Assembly: GCA_947650365.1 (NCBI GenBank)
Contig: OX393555.1
Span: 84,387,995-84,451,994, forward strand
DNA: 64,000 nt
Direction: 5' to 3'
Origin: Chamaelirium japonicum
Lineage: Eukaryota > Streptophyta > Magnoliopsida > Liliales > Melanthiaceae
Below are positions 1 to 13,110 of this stretch, piece by piece (within the stretch, counting starts at the first letter, position 1; each line of letters starts with the position of its first letter). Both the position numbers and the translations under genes were made by a program. The notes under the pieces are model-generated. The model was not told where the DNA came from and made no database searches. It saw nothing but the letters and a program-made list of their open reading frames with translations.

Positions 1-942
1 TTTTAATCCATTCGTACGATCCATTCTAATTCATTCGCATTAATGTAACCATTCTAATTCATTCATTTGATCCATTCTAATTCTTTTGTACGATCCATTC
101 TAATTCATTCGTCCGATCCATTCTAATTCATTCGCACGAATGTATCCATTCTAAACCATTCATACGATCCATTCTAATTTATTCGTACGATCCATTCTAA
201 TTCATTCGTATGATCCATTCTAATTCATTCGTACGATCCATTCTAATTCATTCATACGATCAATTCTAATTCATTCGTAAGATCCATTCTAATTCATTCG
301 TATGATCCATTGTAATTCATTCGTACAATCCATTCTAATTCATTCGCACGAATGTATCCATTCTAGTTCATTCGTACGATCCATTCTAATTCATTCGTAC
401 GATCCATTCTAATTCATTCGCACGATCCATTCTAATTCATTCTTACGATCCATTCTAATTCATTCAGACGATCAATTCTAATTCATTCGTATGATCCATT
501 CTAATTCATTCGCACAAATGTATCCATTCTAATTCATTCGTACGATCCATTCTAATTCATTCGCACGATCCATTCTAACTCATTCGTACGATCCATTCTA
601 ATTCTTTCACACGATCCATTCTAATTCATTCGTACGATCCATTCTAATTCATTCGCACGATCCATTCAAATTCATTCGTACGATCTATTCTAATTCATTC
701 ATACGATCTATTCTAATTCATTCGTACGATCTATTCTAATTCATTCGCACAAATGTATCCATTCTAATTCATTCGTACGATCCATTCTAATTCATTCGCA
801 CGATCCATTCTAATTCATTCGTACGATCCATTCTAATTCATTCGCACGATCTGTTCTTATTCATTCGCACAATCCATTCTAATTCATTTGCACGAATATA
901 TCCATTCTAATTTATTCGTACGATCCATTCTAATTCATTCGT
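1..942 (+). repeat. Satellite block, + orientation
   Basis: Tandem + monomers running in from beyond the window. It contains several 28-bp units and a CTAAACC variant near 153 that recurs at 50234, 50501 and (as CTAAACT) near 55104. It ends at a GTAGAATG junction where a + monomer abuts a - monomer with no spacer. Confidence 0.93.
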
Positions 943-1783
943 AGAATGAATTAGAATGGATCCTACGAATGAATTAGAATAGATCGTGTGAAAGAATTAG
1001 AATGGATTGTATGAATGAATTAGAATGGATCGTACGAATGAATTAGAATGGATCGTACGAAGGAATTAGAATGGATCGTGCGAATGAATTAGAATGGATC
1101 GTATGAATGAATTAGAATAGATCGTACGAATGAATTAGAATGGATCGTACGAATGAATTAGAATGGATATATTCGTGCAAATGAATTAGAATGGATCGTA
1201 TGAATGTATTAGAATGGATCGTACGAATGAATTAGAATGGATCGTGTGAAAGAATTAGAATGGATTGTACGAATGAATTAGAATGGATCGTGCGAATGAA
1301 TTAGAATGGATCGTACGAATGAATTAGAATGGATACATTTGTGCGAATGAATTAGAATGGATCGTACGAATGAATTAGAATGGATCGTATGAATGAATTA
1401 AAATGGATACATTCGTGCGAATGAATTAGAATGGACCGGACGAATGAATTAGAATGGATCGTATGAATGAATTAGAATGGATCAAATGAATGAATTAGAA
1501 TGGTTACATTCATGCGAATGAATTAGAATGGATCGTACGAATGGATTAGAATGGATCGTACGAATGGATTAGAATGGATACATTCGAGCGAATGAATTAG
1601 AATGGATCGTACGAATGAATTAGAATGGATCGTACGAATGGATTAGAATGGATCCTACGAATGGATTAGAATGGATACCTTTGTGCATATGAATTAGAAT
1701 GGATCGTACGAATGAATTAGAATGGATCATATTAATGAATTAGAATGGATCGTACGAATGAATTAGAATGGATACATTCGTGC
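943..1783 (-). repeat. Satellite block, - orientation
   Basis: Reverse-oriented monomers directly facing the preceding + block, so about 0.84 kb on each side forms an inverted repeat with no loop. It ends in the palindrome GTGCAC. Confidence 0.93.
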
Positions 1784-2502
1784 ACGATCCATTCTAATTC
1801 ATTCGCACGAATGTATCCATTCTAATTCATTTGTACGATCCATTCTAATTCATTCGTACGATCCATTCTAATTCATTAGTAAGATCCATTCTAATTCATT
1901 CGTATGATCCATTCTAATTCATTCATACAATCCATTCTAATTCTTTCACACGATCCATTCTAATTCATTCGCACGATCCATTCTAATTCATTCGTACGAT
2001 CCATTCTAATTCATTCGTCCGATCCATTCTAATTCATTCGCACGAATGTATCAATTCTAATTCATTCGTACGATCCATTCTAATTCATTCGTACGATCCA
2101 TTCTAATTCATTCGTAAGATCCATTCTAATTCATTCGTACGATCCATTCTAATTCATTCGTACGATCCATTCTAATTCATTCGCACGAATGTATCCATTC
2201 TAGTTCATTCGTACGATCCATTCTAATTCATTCGTACGATCCATTCTAATTCATTCGCATGATCCATTCTAATTCATTCGTACGATCCATTCTAATTCAT
2301 TCATACGATCCATTCTAATTCATTCGTACGATCCATTCTAATTCATTCGCACAAATGTATCCATTCTAATTCATTCGTACGATCCATTCTAATTCATTCG
2401 CACGATCCATTCTTACTCAATCGTATGATCCATTCTAATTCATTCGGACGAATATATCCATTCTAATTTATTCGTACGATCCATTCTAATTCATTCGTAA
2501 GA
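1784..2502 (+). repeat. Satellite block, + orientation
   Basis: Plus monomers with 28-bp units spaced by several 23-bp units. It begins at the GTGCAC switch and ends at an unusual GTAAGATGGAATGG join in which part of a monomer is missing. Confidence 0.92.
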
Positions 2503-3115
2503 TGGAATGGATCATACGAATGAATTAGAATGGATCGTACGAATGAATTAGAATGGATCGTACGAATGAATTAGAATGGATATATTCGTGCGAATGAATT
2601 AGAATGGATACATTCATGCGAAAGAATTAGAATAGATCGTATGAATGAATTAGAATGGATCCTATGAATGAATTAGAATGGATCGTGCGAATGAATTAGA
2701 ATGGATTGTACGAATGAATTAGAATGGATCGTTTGAAAGAATTAGAATGGATCGTACGAATGAATTAGAATGGATCGTGTGAATGAATTAGAATGGATCG
2801 TACGAATGAATTAGAATGGATACATTTGTGCGAATGAATTAGAATGGATCGTACGAATGAATTAGAATGGATCGTGCTAATGAATTAGAATTGATCGAAC
2901 GAATGAATTAGCATGGATCGTGCTAATGAATTAGAATGGATCGTACGAATGAATTAGAATGGATCGTGCGAATGAATTTGAATGGATCGTACGAATGAAT
3001 TAGAATGGATATATTTGTGCGAATGAATTAGAATGGATCGTACGAATGAATTAGAATGGATCGTATGAATGAATTAGAATGGATCGTGCGAATAAATTCG
3101 AATGGATCGTACGAA
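2503..3115 (-). repeat. Satellite block, - orientation
   Basis: Minus monomers including GCTAATG and GATCGAACG variants. It ends at the GAATTC switch (3113-3118), the first of the recurrent class described in the findings. Confidence 0.93.
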
Positions 3116-3645
3116 TTCATTATAATTCATTCATACAATCCATTCTAATTCTTTCACACGATCCATTCTAATTCATTCATACGTTCCATTCTAATTCATT
3201 AGCACGATCCATGCTAATTCATTCGTTCGATCAATTCTAATTCATTAGCACGATCCATTCTAATTCATTCGTACGATCCATTCTAAGTCATTCGCACGAT
3301 CCATTCTCATTCATTCGCACGAATGTATCCATTCTAATTCATTCGTACGATCCATTCTAATTCATTCGTACGATCCATTCTAATTCAATTGTACGATCCA
3401 TTCTAATTCATTCATACGATCTATTCTAATTCATTCATACAATCCATTCTAATTCTTTCACACGATCCATTCTAATACATTCGTACGATCCATTCTAATT
3501 CATTCGTACGATCTATTCTAATTCATTCGTACGATCCATTCTAATTCATTCGTACGATCCATTCTAATTCCTTCGTAAGATCCATTCTAATTCATTCGTA
3601 CGATCCATTCTAATTCATTCGTACAATCTATTCTAATTCATTCGT
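3116..3645 (+). repeat. Satellite block, + orientation
   Basis: Starts with the diagnostic right flank of the GAATTC junction (TCATACAATCC followed by a CTTTCACACG monomer). It ends inside the palindrome TTCGTACGAA at 3641-3650, a switch repeated near 42220 and 53026. Confidence 0.93.
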
Positions 3646-3850
3646 ACGAATGGATACATTCATGTGAATGAATTAGAATGGATCGTACGAATGAGTAAGA
3701 ATGGATCGTACGGATGAAATAGAATGGATTGCACGAATGAATTAGAATGGATCGTACGAATGAATTAGAATGGATCGTGTGAAAGAATTAGAATGGATTG
3801 TATGAATGAATTAGAATGGATCGTACGAATGAATTAGAATGGATCGTACT
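3646..3850 (-). repeat. Short satellite block, - orientation
   Basis: About nine minus units beginning with a 28-bp form, closed by an ACTAGGATCC join. Confidence 0.9.
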
Positions 3851-4403
3851 AGGATCCATTCTAATTCATTCATACAATCTATTCTATTTCATTCGTACGA
3901 TCCATTCTTACTCATTCGTATGATCCATTCTAATTCATTCGGACGAATGTATCCATTCTAATTCATTCGTACGATCCATTCTAATTCATTCGTACGATCC
4001 ATTCTTACTCATTCGTATGATCCATTCTAATTCATTCGTACGATCATTTCTAATTCATTCGTACGATCGATTCTAATTCATTCGCACTATCCATTCTAAT
4101 TCATTCGTACGATCCATTCTAATTCATTCGTATGATCCATTCTAATTTATTCATTCAGATATATCCATTCTAATTCATTCGTACGATCCATTCTAATTCA
4201 TTCGCACGATCCATTCTAATTCATTCGCACGAATGTATCCATTCTAATTCATTTGCACGATCCATTCTAATTCATTCCTATGATCTATTCTAATTCATTC
4301 GTACGATCCATTCTAATTCATTCTAATTCATTCGTACGATCCATTCTACGATCCATTCTAATTCATTCGTATATTCCATTCTAATTCATTAGCACGATCC
4401 ATG
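3851..4403 (+). repeat. Satellite block, + orientation
   Basis: Plus monomers with marker variants TCGCACTATCC (4081) and two truncated monomers near 4315-4360. The same markers recur exactly 16510 bp downstream, showing direct duplication. Confidence 0.92.
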
Positions 4404-4425
4404 CTAATGAATTAGAATGGATCGT
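4404..4425 (-). repeat. Single inverted monomer
   Basis: One minus monomer between plus monomers, flanked by ATGCTAATG on the left and CGTACG on the right. The same single-monomer inversion recurs at 20914 and, reverse-complemented, near 36920-36943. Confidence 0.9.
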
Positions 4426-5511
4426 ACGATCCAATCTAATTCATTCATACGATCCATTCTTACTCATTCGTATGATCCATTCTAATTCAATCATACGATC
4501 CATTCTAATTCATTCGTACGATCCATTCTAATTCCTTCGTACGATCCATTCTTAATCATTCGTACGATCCATTCTAATTCATTCGTACGATCCATTCTAA
4601 TTCCTTCGTACGATCCATTCTAATTCATTCGTACGATCCATTCTAATTCATTCGCGCAATCTATTCTAATTCATTCGTACGATCAATTGTAATTCATTCG
4701 TACGATCCATTCTAATTTATTCGCACGAATGTATCCATTCTAATTCATTCGTACCATCCATTCTAATTCATTCGCACAATCTATTCTAATTCATTCATAC
4801 GATCCATTCTAATTCATTCGCACGAATGTATCCATTCTAATTCATTCATATGATCCATTCTACTTCATTCGTACTATCCGTTCTAATTCACTCATACGAT
4901 CCATTCTAATTCATTCATACGATCCATTCTAATTCATTTGCACGAATATATCCATTCTAATTCATTCGTACGATCCATTCTAATTCCTTCGTACGATCCA
5001 TTCTAATTCCTTCGTATGATCCATTCTAATTCCTTCGTACGATCCATTCTATTTCATTCGTATGATCCATTCTAATTCCTTCGTACGATCCATTCTAATT
5101 CCTTCGTATCCATTCTAATTCACTCATACGATCCATTCTAATTCATTCGTACGATCCATTCTAATTCATTCATACAATCCATTCTAATTCATTCGCACGA
5201 ATGTATCCATTCTAATTCATTCGTGCGATCAGTTCTAATTCATTCACAAAATCTATTCTAATTCATTCATACGATCCAATCTAATTCATTCACACGAATG
5301 TATCCATTCTAATTCATTCATACGATCCATTCTAATTCATTCGTACGATCCATTCTAATTCACTCATACGATCCATTCTAATACATTCATACGATCCATT
5401 CTAATTCAATTGCACGAATATATCCATTCTAATTCATTCGTACGATCCATTCTAATTCCTTCGTACGATCCATTCTAATTCATTCGTACGATCCATTCTA
5501 ATTCATTCGTA
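4426..5511 (+). repeat. Satellite block, + orientation
   Basis: Plus monomers rich in the TTCCTTCG variant around 4980-5110. It includes one short unit (CTTCGTATCC) that lacks a few bases. It ends at a CGTATGAATGG join. Confidence 0.92.
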
Positions 5512-6195
5512 TGAATGGATTAGAATGAATTAGAATGGATCGTACGAATGAATTAAAATGGATCGTATGAGTGAATTAGAATGGATACGAAGGAATTAGA
5601 ATGGATCGTACGAAGGAATTAGAATGGATCATACGAATGAAAAAGAATGGATCGTACGAAGGAATTAGAATGGATCGTACGAAGGAATTAGAATGGATCG
5701 TACGAATGAATTAGAATGGATATATTCGTGCAAATGAATTAGAATGGATCGTATGAATGAATTAGAATGGATCGTATGAGTGAATTAGAACGGATAGTAC
5801 GAATACAGTAGAATGGATCGTATGAATGAATTAGAATGGATACATTCGTGCGAATGAATTAGAATGGATCGTATGAATGAATTAGAATAGATTTTGTGAA
5901 TGAATTAGAATGGATCGTATGAATGAATTAGAATGGATACATTCGTGCAAATGAATTAGAATGGATTGTATGAATGAATTAGAATGGATCGTACGAATGA
6001 ACTAGAATGGATACATTCGTGCGAATGAATTAGAATGGATCGTACGAATGAATTAGAATGGATCGTACGAATTAATTAGAATGGATCGTACGAATGAATT
6101 AGAATAGATTGCGCGAATGAATTAGAATGGATCGTGCGAATGAAATAGAATGGATACAAATGAATTAGAATGGATCATACAAATGAATTAGAATG
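5512..6195 (-). repeat. Satellite block, - orientation
   Basis: Minus monomers carrying the marker AGAACGGATAGTACG followed by GAAGTAG, shared with blocks near 10450, 19261, 37626 and 37981. It ends at GAATGACAATCC. Confidence 0.92.
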
Positions 6196-7634
6196 ACAAT
6201 CCGTTCTTACTCATTCGTATGATCCATTCTAATTTATTCGCACGAATGTATCCATTCTAATTCATTCGTACGTCTAATTCATTCGTACGGTCCATTCTAA
6301 TTCATTCGCACAATCCATTCTATTTCATTCCTACGATCCATTCTAATTCATTCGTACGATCCATTCTAATTCATTCGCACGAATGTATCCATTCTAGTTC
6401 ATTCGTACGATCCATTCTAATTCATTCGTACGATCCATTCTAATTCATTCGCATGATCCATTCTTATTCATTCCTACGATCCATTCTAATTCATTCGCAC
6501 GAATGTATCCATTCTAATTCATTTGTATAATCCATTCTATTTCATTCGTACGATCCATTCTTACTCATTCATATGATCCATTCTAATTCATTCGCACGAA
6601 TGTATCCATTCTAATTCATTCGTACGATCCATTCTAATTCATTCGCACTATCCATTTTAACTCATTCGTACGATCCATTCTAATTCATTAGTATGATCCA
6701 TTCTAATTTATTCGTTCAAATATATCCATTCTAATTCATTCGTACGATCCATTCTAATTCATTCGCACGATCCATTCTAATTCATTCGCACGAATGTATC
6801 CATTCTAATTCATTTGCACGATCCATTCTAATTCATTCCTATGATTTATTCTAATTCATTCGTATGATCCATTCTAATTCATTCGCTCGAATGTATCCAT
6901 TCTAATTCATTCGTACGATCCATTCTAATTCGTTCATGTGATCCATTCTAATTCGTTCGTACGATCCATTCTAATTAATTCATATGATCCATTCTAATTC
7001 ATTTGTACGATCCATTCTAATTCATTCATACAATCCATTTTAATTCATTTACACGAATGTATCCATTCTAATTAATTCGTACGATCTATTCTAATTCATT
7101 TGTATGATCCATTCTTATTCATTCGCACGATCCAGTCTAATGGATTCGCACGATCCATTCTAATTCATTCGCACGAATGTATCCATTCTAATTCATTCGT
7201 ACGATCCATTCTAATTCATTAATATGATCCATTCTAATTCATTCGCTCGATCCATTCTAATTCATTTGTACGATCAATTCTAATTCATACGTACGATCCA
7301 TTCTAATTCATTCGCACGATCCATTCTAATTCATTCATACAATCTATTCTATTTCATTCGTACGATCCATTCTTACTCATTCGTATGATCCATTCTAATT
7401 CATTCGGATGAATGTATCCATTCTAATTTATTCGTACGATCCATTCTAATTCATTCGTACGATCCATTCTATTTCATTCGTACGATCCATTCTAATTCAT
7501 TCGTCCGATCCATTCTAATTCATTCGCACGAATGTATCCATTCTAATTCATTCGTACGGTCTATTCTAATTCATTCGCACAATCCATTCTATTTCATTCG
7601 TACGATCTATTCTTACTCATTCGTATGATCCATT
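6196..7634 (+). repeat. Satellite block, + orientation
   Basis: Starts with a TTACTCATTCG unit and a truncated monomer (CGTACGTCTAATTC), a marker also seen near 10850, 19620 and 38390. It ends at the recurrent CATTATGGATAC switch. Confidence 0.93.
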
Positions 7635-7983
7635 ATGGATACATTCGTGCGAATGAATTAGAATGGATCATACGAATGAGTAAGAACGCATCGTACAAAT
7701 GAAATAGAATGGATTGTGCGAATGAATTAGAATGGATCGTACGAACGAATTAGAATGGATCGTGTGAAAGAATTAGAATGGATTGTATCAATGGATTAGA
7801 ATAGATCGTATGAATGAATTAGAATGGATCGTACGAATGAATTAGAATGGATCGTACGAATGAACTAGAATGGATACATTCGTGCGAATGAATTAGAATT
7901 GATCGTACGAATGAATTAGAATGGATCGTACAAATGAATTAGAATGGATCTTACGAATGAATTAGAATGGATCGTACGAATGC
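7635..7983 (-). repeat. Satellite block, - orientation
   Basis: Both edges of this block (CATTATGGATAC on the left, GAATGCACGATCC on the right) recur at 27579 and 27922, each exactly 19948 bp downstream, so the whole block is duplicated without net indels. Confidence 0.93.
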
Positions 7984-8597
7984 ACGATCCATACTAATTC
8001 ATTCGTTCGATCAATTCTAATTCATTAGCACCATCCATACTAATTCATTCGTACGATCCATTCTAATTCATTCGCATGATCCATTCTAATTCATTCGTAC
8101 GATCTATTCTAATTCTTTCACACGATCCATTCTAATTCATTCGTACGATCCATTCTAATTCATTCGTACGATCTATTCTAATTCATTCGTACGATCCATT
8201 CTAATTTCATTCATACGATCCATTCTAATTCATTCGCTCGAATATATACATTCTAATCCATTCGTACGATCCATTCTAATCCATTCGTACGATCCATTCT
8301 AATTCATTCGCATGAATGTAACCATTCTAATTCATTCATTTGATCCATTCTAATTCATTCGTACGATCCATTCTAATTCATTCGTCCGATCAATTCTAAT
8401 TCATTCGCACGAATGTATCCATTCTAATCCATTCGTAAGATCCATTCTAATTCATTCGTACGATCCATTCTAATTCATTCGTACGATCTATTCTAATTCA
8501 TTAATATGATCCATTCTAATTCATTCGTACGATCCATTCTAATTCATTTGCACAAAGGTATCCATTCTAATTCATTCGTACGATTCATTCTAATTCA
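7984..8597 (+). repeat. Satellite block, + orientation
   Basis: Plus monomers including 28-bp units and a CTTTCACACG unit. It ends at TAATTCAGGATCG, a switch repeated at about 10353. Confidence 0.91.
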
Positions 8598-9399
8598 GGA
8601 TCGTACGAATGAATTAGAGTGGATACATTCGTGCGAATGAATTAGAATTGGTTGTACCAATGAATTAGAATGGATCGTGCAAATGAATTAGAATGGATCG
8701 TACAAATGAATTAGAATGGATCGTACGAATGAACTAGAATGGATACATTCGTGCGAATGAATTAGAATGGATCGTACGAATGAATTAGAATGGATCGTAC
8801 GAATGAATTAGAATGGATCTTACGAATGAATTAGAATGGATCGTACGAATGAATTAGAATGGATACATTCGTGCGAATGAATTAGAATGGATCGGACGAA
8901 TGAATTAGAATGGATCGTACGAATAAATTAGAATGGATCAAATGAATGAATTAGAATGGTTACATTCATGCGAATGAATTAGAATGGATCGTACGAATGG
9001 ATTAGAATGGATCGTACGAATGGATTAGAATGGATACATTCGAGCGAATGAATTAGAATGGATCGTACGAATGAAATTAGAATGGATCGTACGAATGAAT
9101 TAGAATAGATCGTACGAATGAATTAGAATGGATCGTACGAATGAATTAGAATGGATCGTACGAATAAATTAGAATGGATACATTCGTCCGAATGACTTAG
9201 AATGGATCATACGAATGAGTAAGAATGGATCGTACGAATGAAATATAATAGATTGTACGAATGAATTAGAATGGATCCAACGAATGAATTAAAATGGATC
9301 GTGTGAAAGAATTAGAATGGATTGTATGAATGAATTAGAATGGATCGTATGAATGAATTAGAATGGATCGTGCGAATGAATTCGAATGGATCATACGAA
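8598..9399 (-). repeat. Satellite block, - orientation
   Basis: Minus monomers in which GGATACATTCGTGCG units sit exactly 120 bp apart (8742 and 8862), a higher-order period of four 23-bp units plus one 28-bp unit. It ends at GAATTC 9397-9402. Confidence 0.93.
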
Positions 9400-9722
9400 T
9401 TCATTCTAATTCATTCATACAATCCATTCTGATTCTTTCACACGATCCATTCTAATTCATTCGTACGTTCCATTCTAATTCATTAGCACGATCCATGCTA
9501 ATTCATTCGTTCGATCAATTCTAATTCATTAGCACGATCCATTCTAATTCATTCGTACGATCCATTCTAATTCCTTCGTACGATCCATTCTAATTCATTC
9601 GTACGATCTATTCTAATTCATTTGTACGATCCATTCTAATTCATTCGTACGATCCATTCTAATTAATTCGTATGATCCATTCTAATTCATTCGTACGAAT
9701 GTATCCATTCTAGTTCATTTGT
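9400..9722 (+). repeat. Satellite block, + orientation
   Basis: Begins with the standard right flank of the GAATTC switch and ends in a GTAC palindrome (9721-9724), after which minus monomers start. Confidence 0.92.
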
Positions 9723-10336
9723 ACGAATGAAATAGAATAGATTGTACGAATGAATTAGAATGGATTAGAATGAATTAGAATGGATCGTGTGAATGAATTA
9801 GAATGGATCGTACAAATGAATTAGAATGGATTAGAATGGATCGTGCGAATGAATTAGAATGGATCGTACGAATGAATTAGAATGGATTGTATGAATGAAT
9901 TAGAATGGATCTTACGAATGAATTAGAATGGATCGTACGAATGAATTAAAATGGATCGTACGAATGAATTAGAATGGATCTTACGAATGAATTAGAATGG
10001 ATCGTACGAATGAATTAGAATAGCTCATATGAATGAATTAGAATGAATCGTACGAATGAATTAGAATGGATCGTATGAATGAATTAGAATGGATACATTC
10101 GTGCGAATGAATTAGAATGGATCGTATGAATGAATTAGAATAGATTTTGTGAATGAATTAGAATGGATCGTACGAATGAATTAGAATAGATCCTATGAAT
10201 TAGAATGGATCGTACGAATTAATTAGAATGGATACATTCGTGCGAATAAATTATAATTAGAATGGATACATTCGTACGATCCTATGAATTAGAATGGATA
10301 CATTCGTACGAATTAATTAGAATGGATACATTCGTA
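9723..10336 (-). repeat. Satellite block, - orientation
   Basis: Minus monomers with several shortened units (GGATTAGAATG around 9765-9840, GATCCTATGAATTAG around 10190 and 10280). Confidence 0.9.
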
Positions 10337-10353
10337 CGATCCATTCTAATTCA
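10337..10353 (+). repeat. Tiny + insert in - array
   Basis: Less than one plus monomer between minus arrays. Its right edge is the same TAATTCAGGATCG join as at 8597. Confidence 0.85.
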
Positions 10354-10780
10354 GGATCGTACGAATGAATTAGAATGGATATATTCGTGCAAATGAATTA
10401 GAATGGATAGTATGAATGAATTAGAATGGATCATATAAGTGAATTAGAACGGATAGTACGAATGAAGTAGAATGGATCGTATGAATGAATTAGAATGGAT
10501 ATATTCGTGCAAATGAATTAGAATGGATCGTATGAATGAATTAGAATAGATTGTGCGAATGAATTAGAATGGATCATACGAATGAATTAGAATGGATACA
10601 TTCGTGCGAATAAATTATAATAGATTGTATGAATGAATTAGAATGGATCGTACGAATGAATTAGAATGGATCGTACGACTGAATTAGAATAGATTGCACG
10701 AATGAATTAGAATGGATTGTGCGAATGAAATAGAATGGATACAAATGAATTAGAATGGATCATACGAATGAATTAGAATG
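10354..10780 (-). repeat. Satellite block, - orientation
   Basis: Carries the AGAACGGATAGTACG marker and ends at GAATGACGATCC, as at 6195, 19544 and 38310. Confidence 0.92.
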
Positions 10781-10950
10781 ACGATCCATTCTTACTCAAT
10801 CGTATGATCCATTCTAATTTATTCGCACGAATGTATCCATTCTAATTCATTCGTACGTCTAATTCATTCGTACGGTCCATTCTAATTCATTCGCACAATC
10901 CATTCTATTTCATTCGTACGATCCATTCTTACTCATTCGTATGATCCATA
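10781..10950 (+). repeat. Short satellite block, + orientation
   Basis: About seven units: a TTACTCAATCG unit, a 28-bp unit, the truncated CGTACGTCTAATTC unit, then standard units. The order matches 19545-19714 and 38311-38482. It ends differently here, at GATCCATAAAG. Confidence 0.92.
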
Positions 10951-12054
10951 AAGAATTAGAATGGATATATTCGTGCGAATGAATTAGAATGGATACATTC
11001 GTGCGAAAGAATTAGAATAGATCGTATGAATGAATTAGAATGGATCCTATGAATGAATTAGAATGGATCGTGCGAATGAATTAGAATGGATCGTACGAAT
11101 GAATTAGAATGGATACATTCGTGCGAATGAATTAGAATGGATCGGACGAATGAATTAGAATGGATCGTACGAATGAATTAGAATGGATCAAATGAATGAA
11201 TTAGAATGGTTACATTCATGCGAATGAATTAGAATGGATCATACGAATGGATTAGAATGGATAGTACGAATGGATTAGAATGGATACATTCAAGCGAATG
11301 AATTAGAATGGATCGTACGAATGAATTAGAATGGACCGTACGAATGAATTAGAATGGATCGTACGAATAAATTAGAATGGATCGTGTGAAAGAATTAGAA
11401 TGGATTGTATGAATGAATTAGAATAGATCGTATGAATGAATTAGAATGGATTGTACGAATGAATTAGAATGGATCGTACGAATGAATTAGAATGGATACA
11501 TTCGTGCGAATGAATTAAAATGGATACATTCGTGCGAAAGAATTAGAATAGATCGTATGAATGAATTAGAATGGATCCTATGAATTAATTAGAATGGATC
11601 GTGCGAATGAATTAGAATGGATCGTACAAATGAATTAGAATGGATCGTGTGAAAGAATTAGAATGGATCGTACGAATGAATTAGAATGGATCGTGCGAAT
11701 GAATTAGAATGGATCGTACGAATGAATTAGAATAGATACATTTGTGTGAATGAATTAGAATGGATCGTACGAATGAATTAGAATGGATCGTACGAATGAA
11801 TTAGAATGGATCGTGCTAATGAATTAGAATTGATCGAACGAATGAATTAGCATGGATCGTGCTAATGAATTAGAATGGATCGTACGAATGAATTAGAATG
11901 GATCGTGCGAATGAATTAGAATGGATCGTACGAATGAATTAGAATGGATACATTTGTGCGAATGAATTAGAATGGATCGTACGAATGAATTAGAATGGAT
12001 CATATGAATGAATTAGAATGGATCGTGCGAATGAATTCGAATGGATCGTACGAA
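10951..12054 (-). repeat. Satellite block, - orientation
   Basis: Minus monomers containing GTGCTAATG, TTGATCGAACG and TTAGCATGG variants in the same order as at about 2870-2930. It ends at GAATTC 12052-12057. Confidence 0.93.
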
Positions 12055-12787
12055 TTCATTCTAATTCATTCATACAATCCATTCTAATTCTTTCACACAA
12101 TCCATTCTAATTCATTCGTACGTTCCATTCTAATTCATTAGCACGATCCATGCTAATTCATTCGTTCGATCAATTCTAATTCATTAGCACGATCCATTCT
12201 AATTCATTCGTACGATCCATTCTAATTCATTCGCACGATCCATTCTAATTCATTCATATGATCCATTCTAATTCATTCATACGATCTATTCTAATTCTTT
12301 CGCACGAATGTATCCATTCTAATTCATTCGCACGAATGTATCCATTCTAATTCATTCGTACGATCCATTCTAATCCATTCTATTTCATTAGCACGATCCA
12401 TTCTAATTTATTCGTACGATCCATTCTAATTCATTCGCACGATCCATTCTAATTCATACGTACGATCCATTCTAATTCTTTCACACGATCCATTCTAATT
12501 CATTCGTACGATCTATTCTAATTCATTCGTACGATCCATTCTAATTCATTTGTATGATCCATTCTAATTCCTTCGTACGATCCATTCTAATTCATTCATA
12601 CAATCTATTCTAATTCATTCATACAATCCATTCTAATTCGTTCACATGATCCATTCTAATTCATTCGTACGATCCATTATAATTCATTCGCACAATCCAT
12701 TCTAATTCATTCGCACGAATGTATCCATTCTAAATCATTCGTATAATCCATTCTATTTCATTCGTACAATCCATTCTTACTCATTGT
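12055..12787 (+). repeat. Satellite block, + orientation
   Basis: Plus monomers after a GAATTC switch. The right edge is a truncated TTACTCATTGTACG unit passing into minus monomers. Confidence 0.92.
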
Positions 12788-13110
12788 ACGAATGAATTAG
12801 AATGGATCCTACGGATGAATTAGAATGGATCGTGTGAAAGAATTAGAATGGATTGTACGAATGAATTAGAATGGATCGTACGAATGAATTAGAATGGATC
12901 GTACGAATGAATTAGAATGGATCGTACGAATAAATTAGAATGGATACATTCGTCCAAATGAATTAGAATGGATCATACGAATGAGTAAGAATGGATCGTA
13001 CGAATGAAATAGAATAGATTGTACGAATGAATTAGAATGGATCATACGAATGAATTAGAATAGATCGTGTGAAAGAATTAGAATGGATTGTATGAATGAA
13101 TTAGAATGAA
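12788..13110 (-). repeat. Satellite block, - orientation
   Basis: Minus monomers ending at GAATTT (13108-13113), a mutated copy of the inverted form of the GAATTC switch. Confidence 0.91.
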
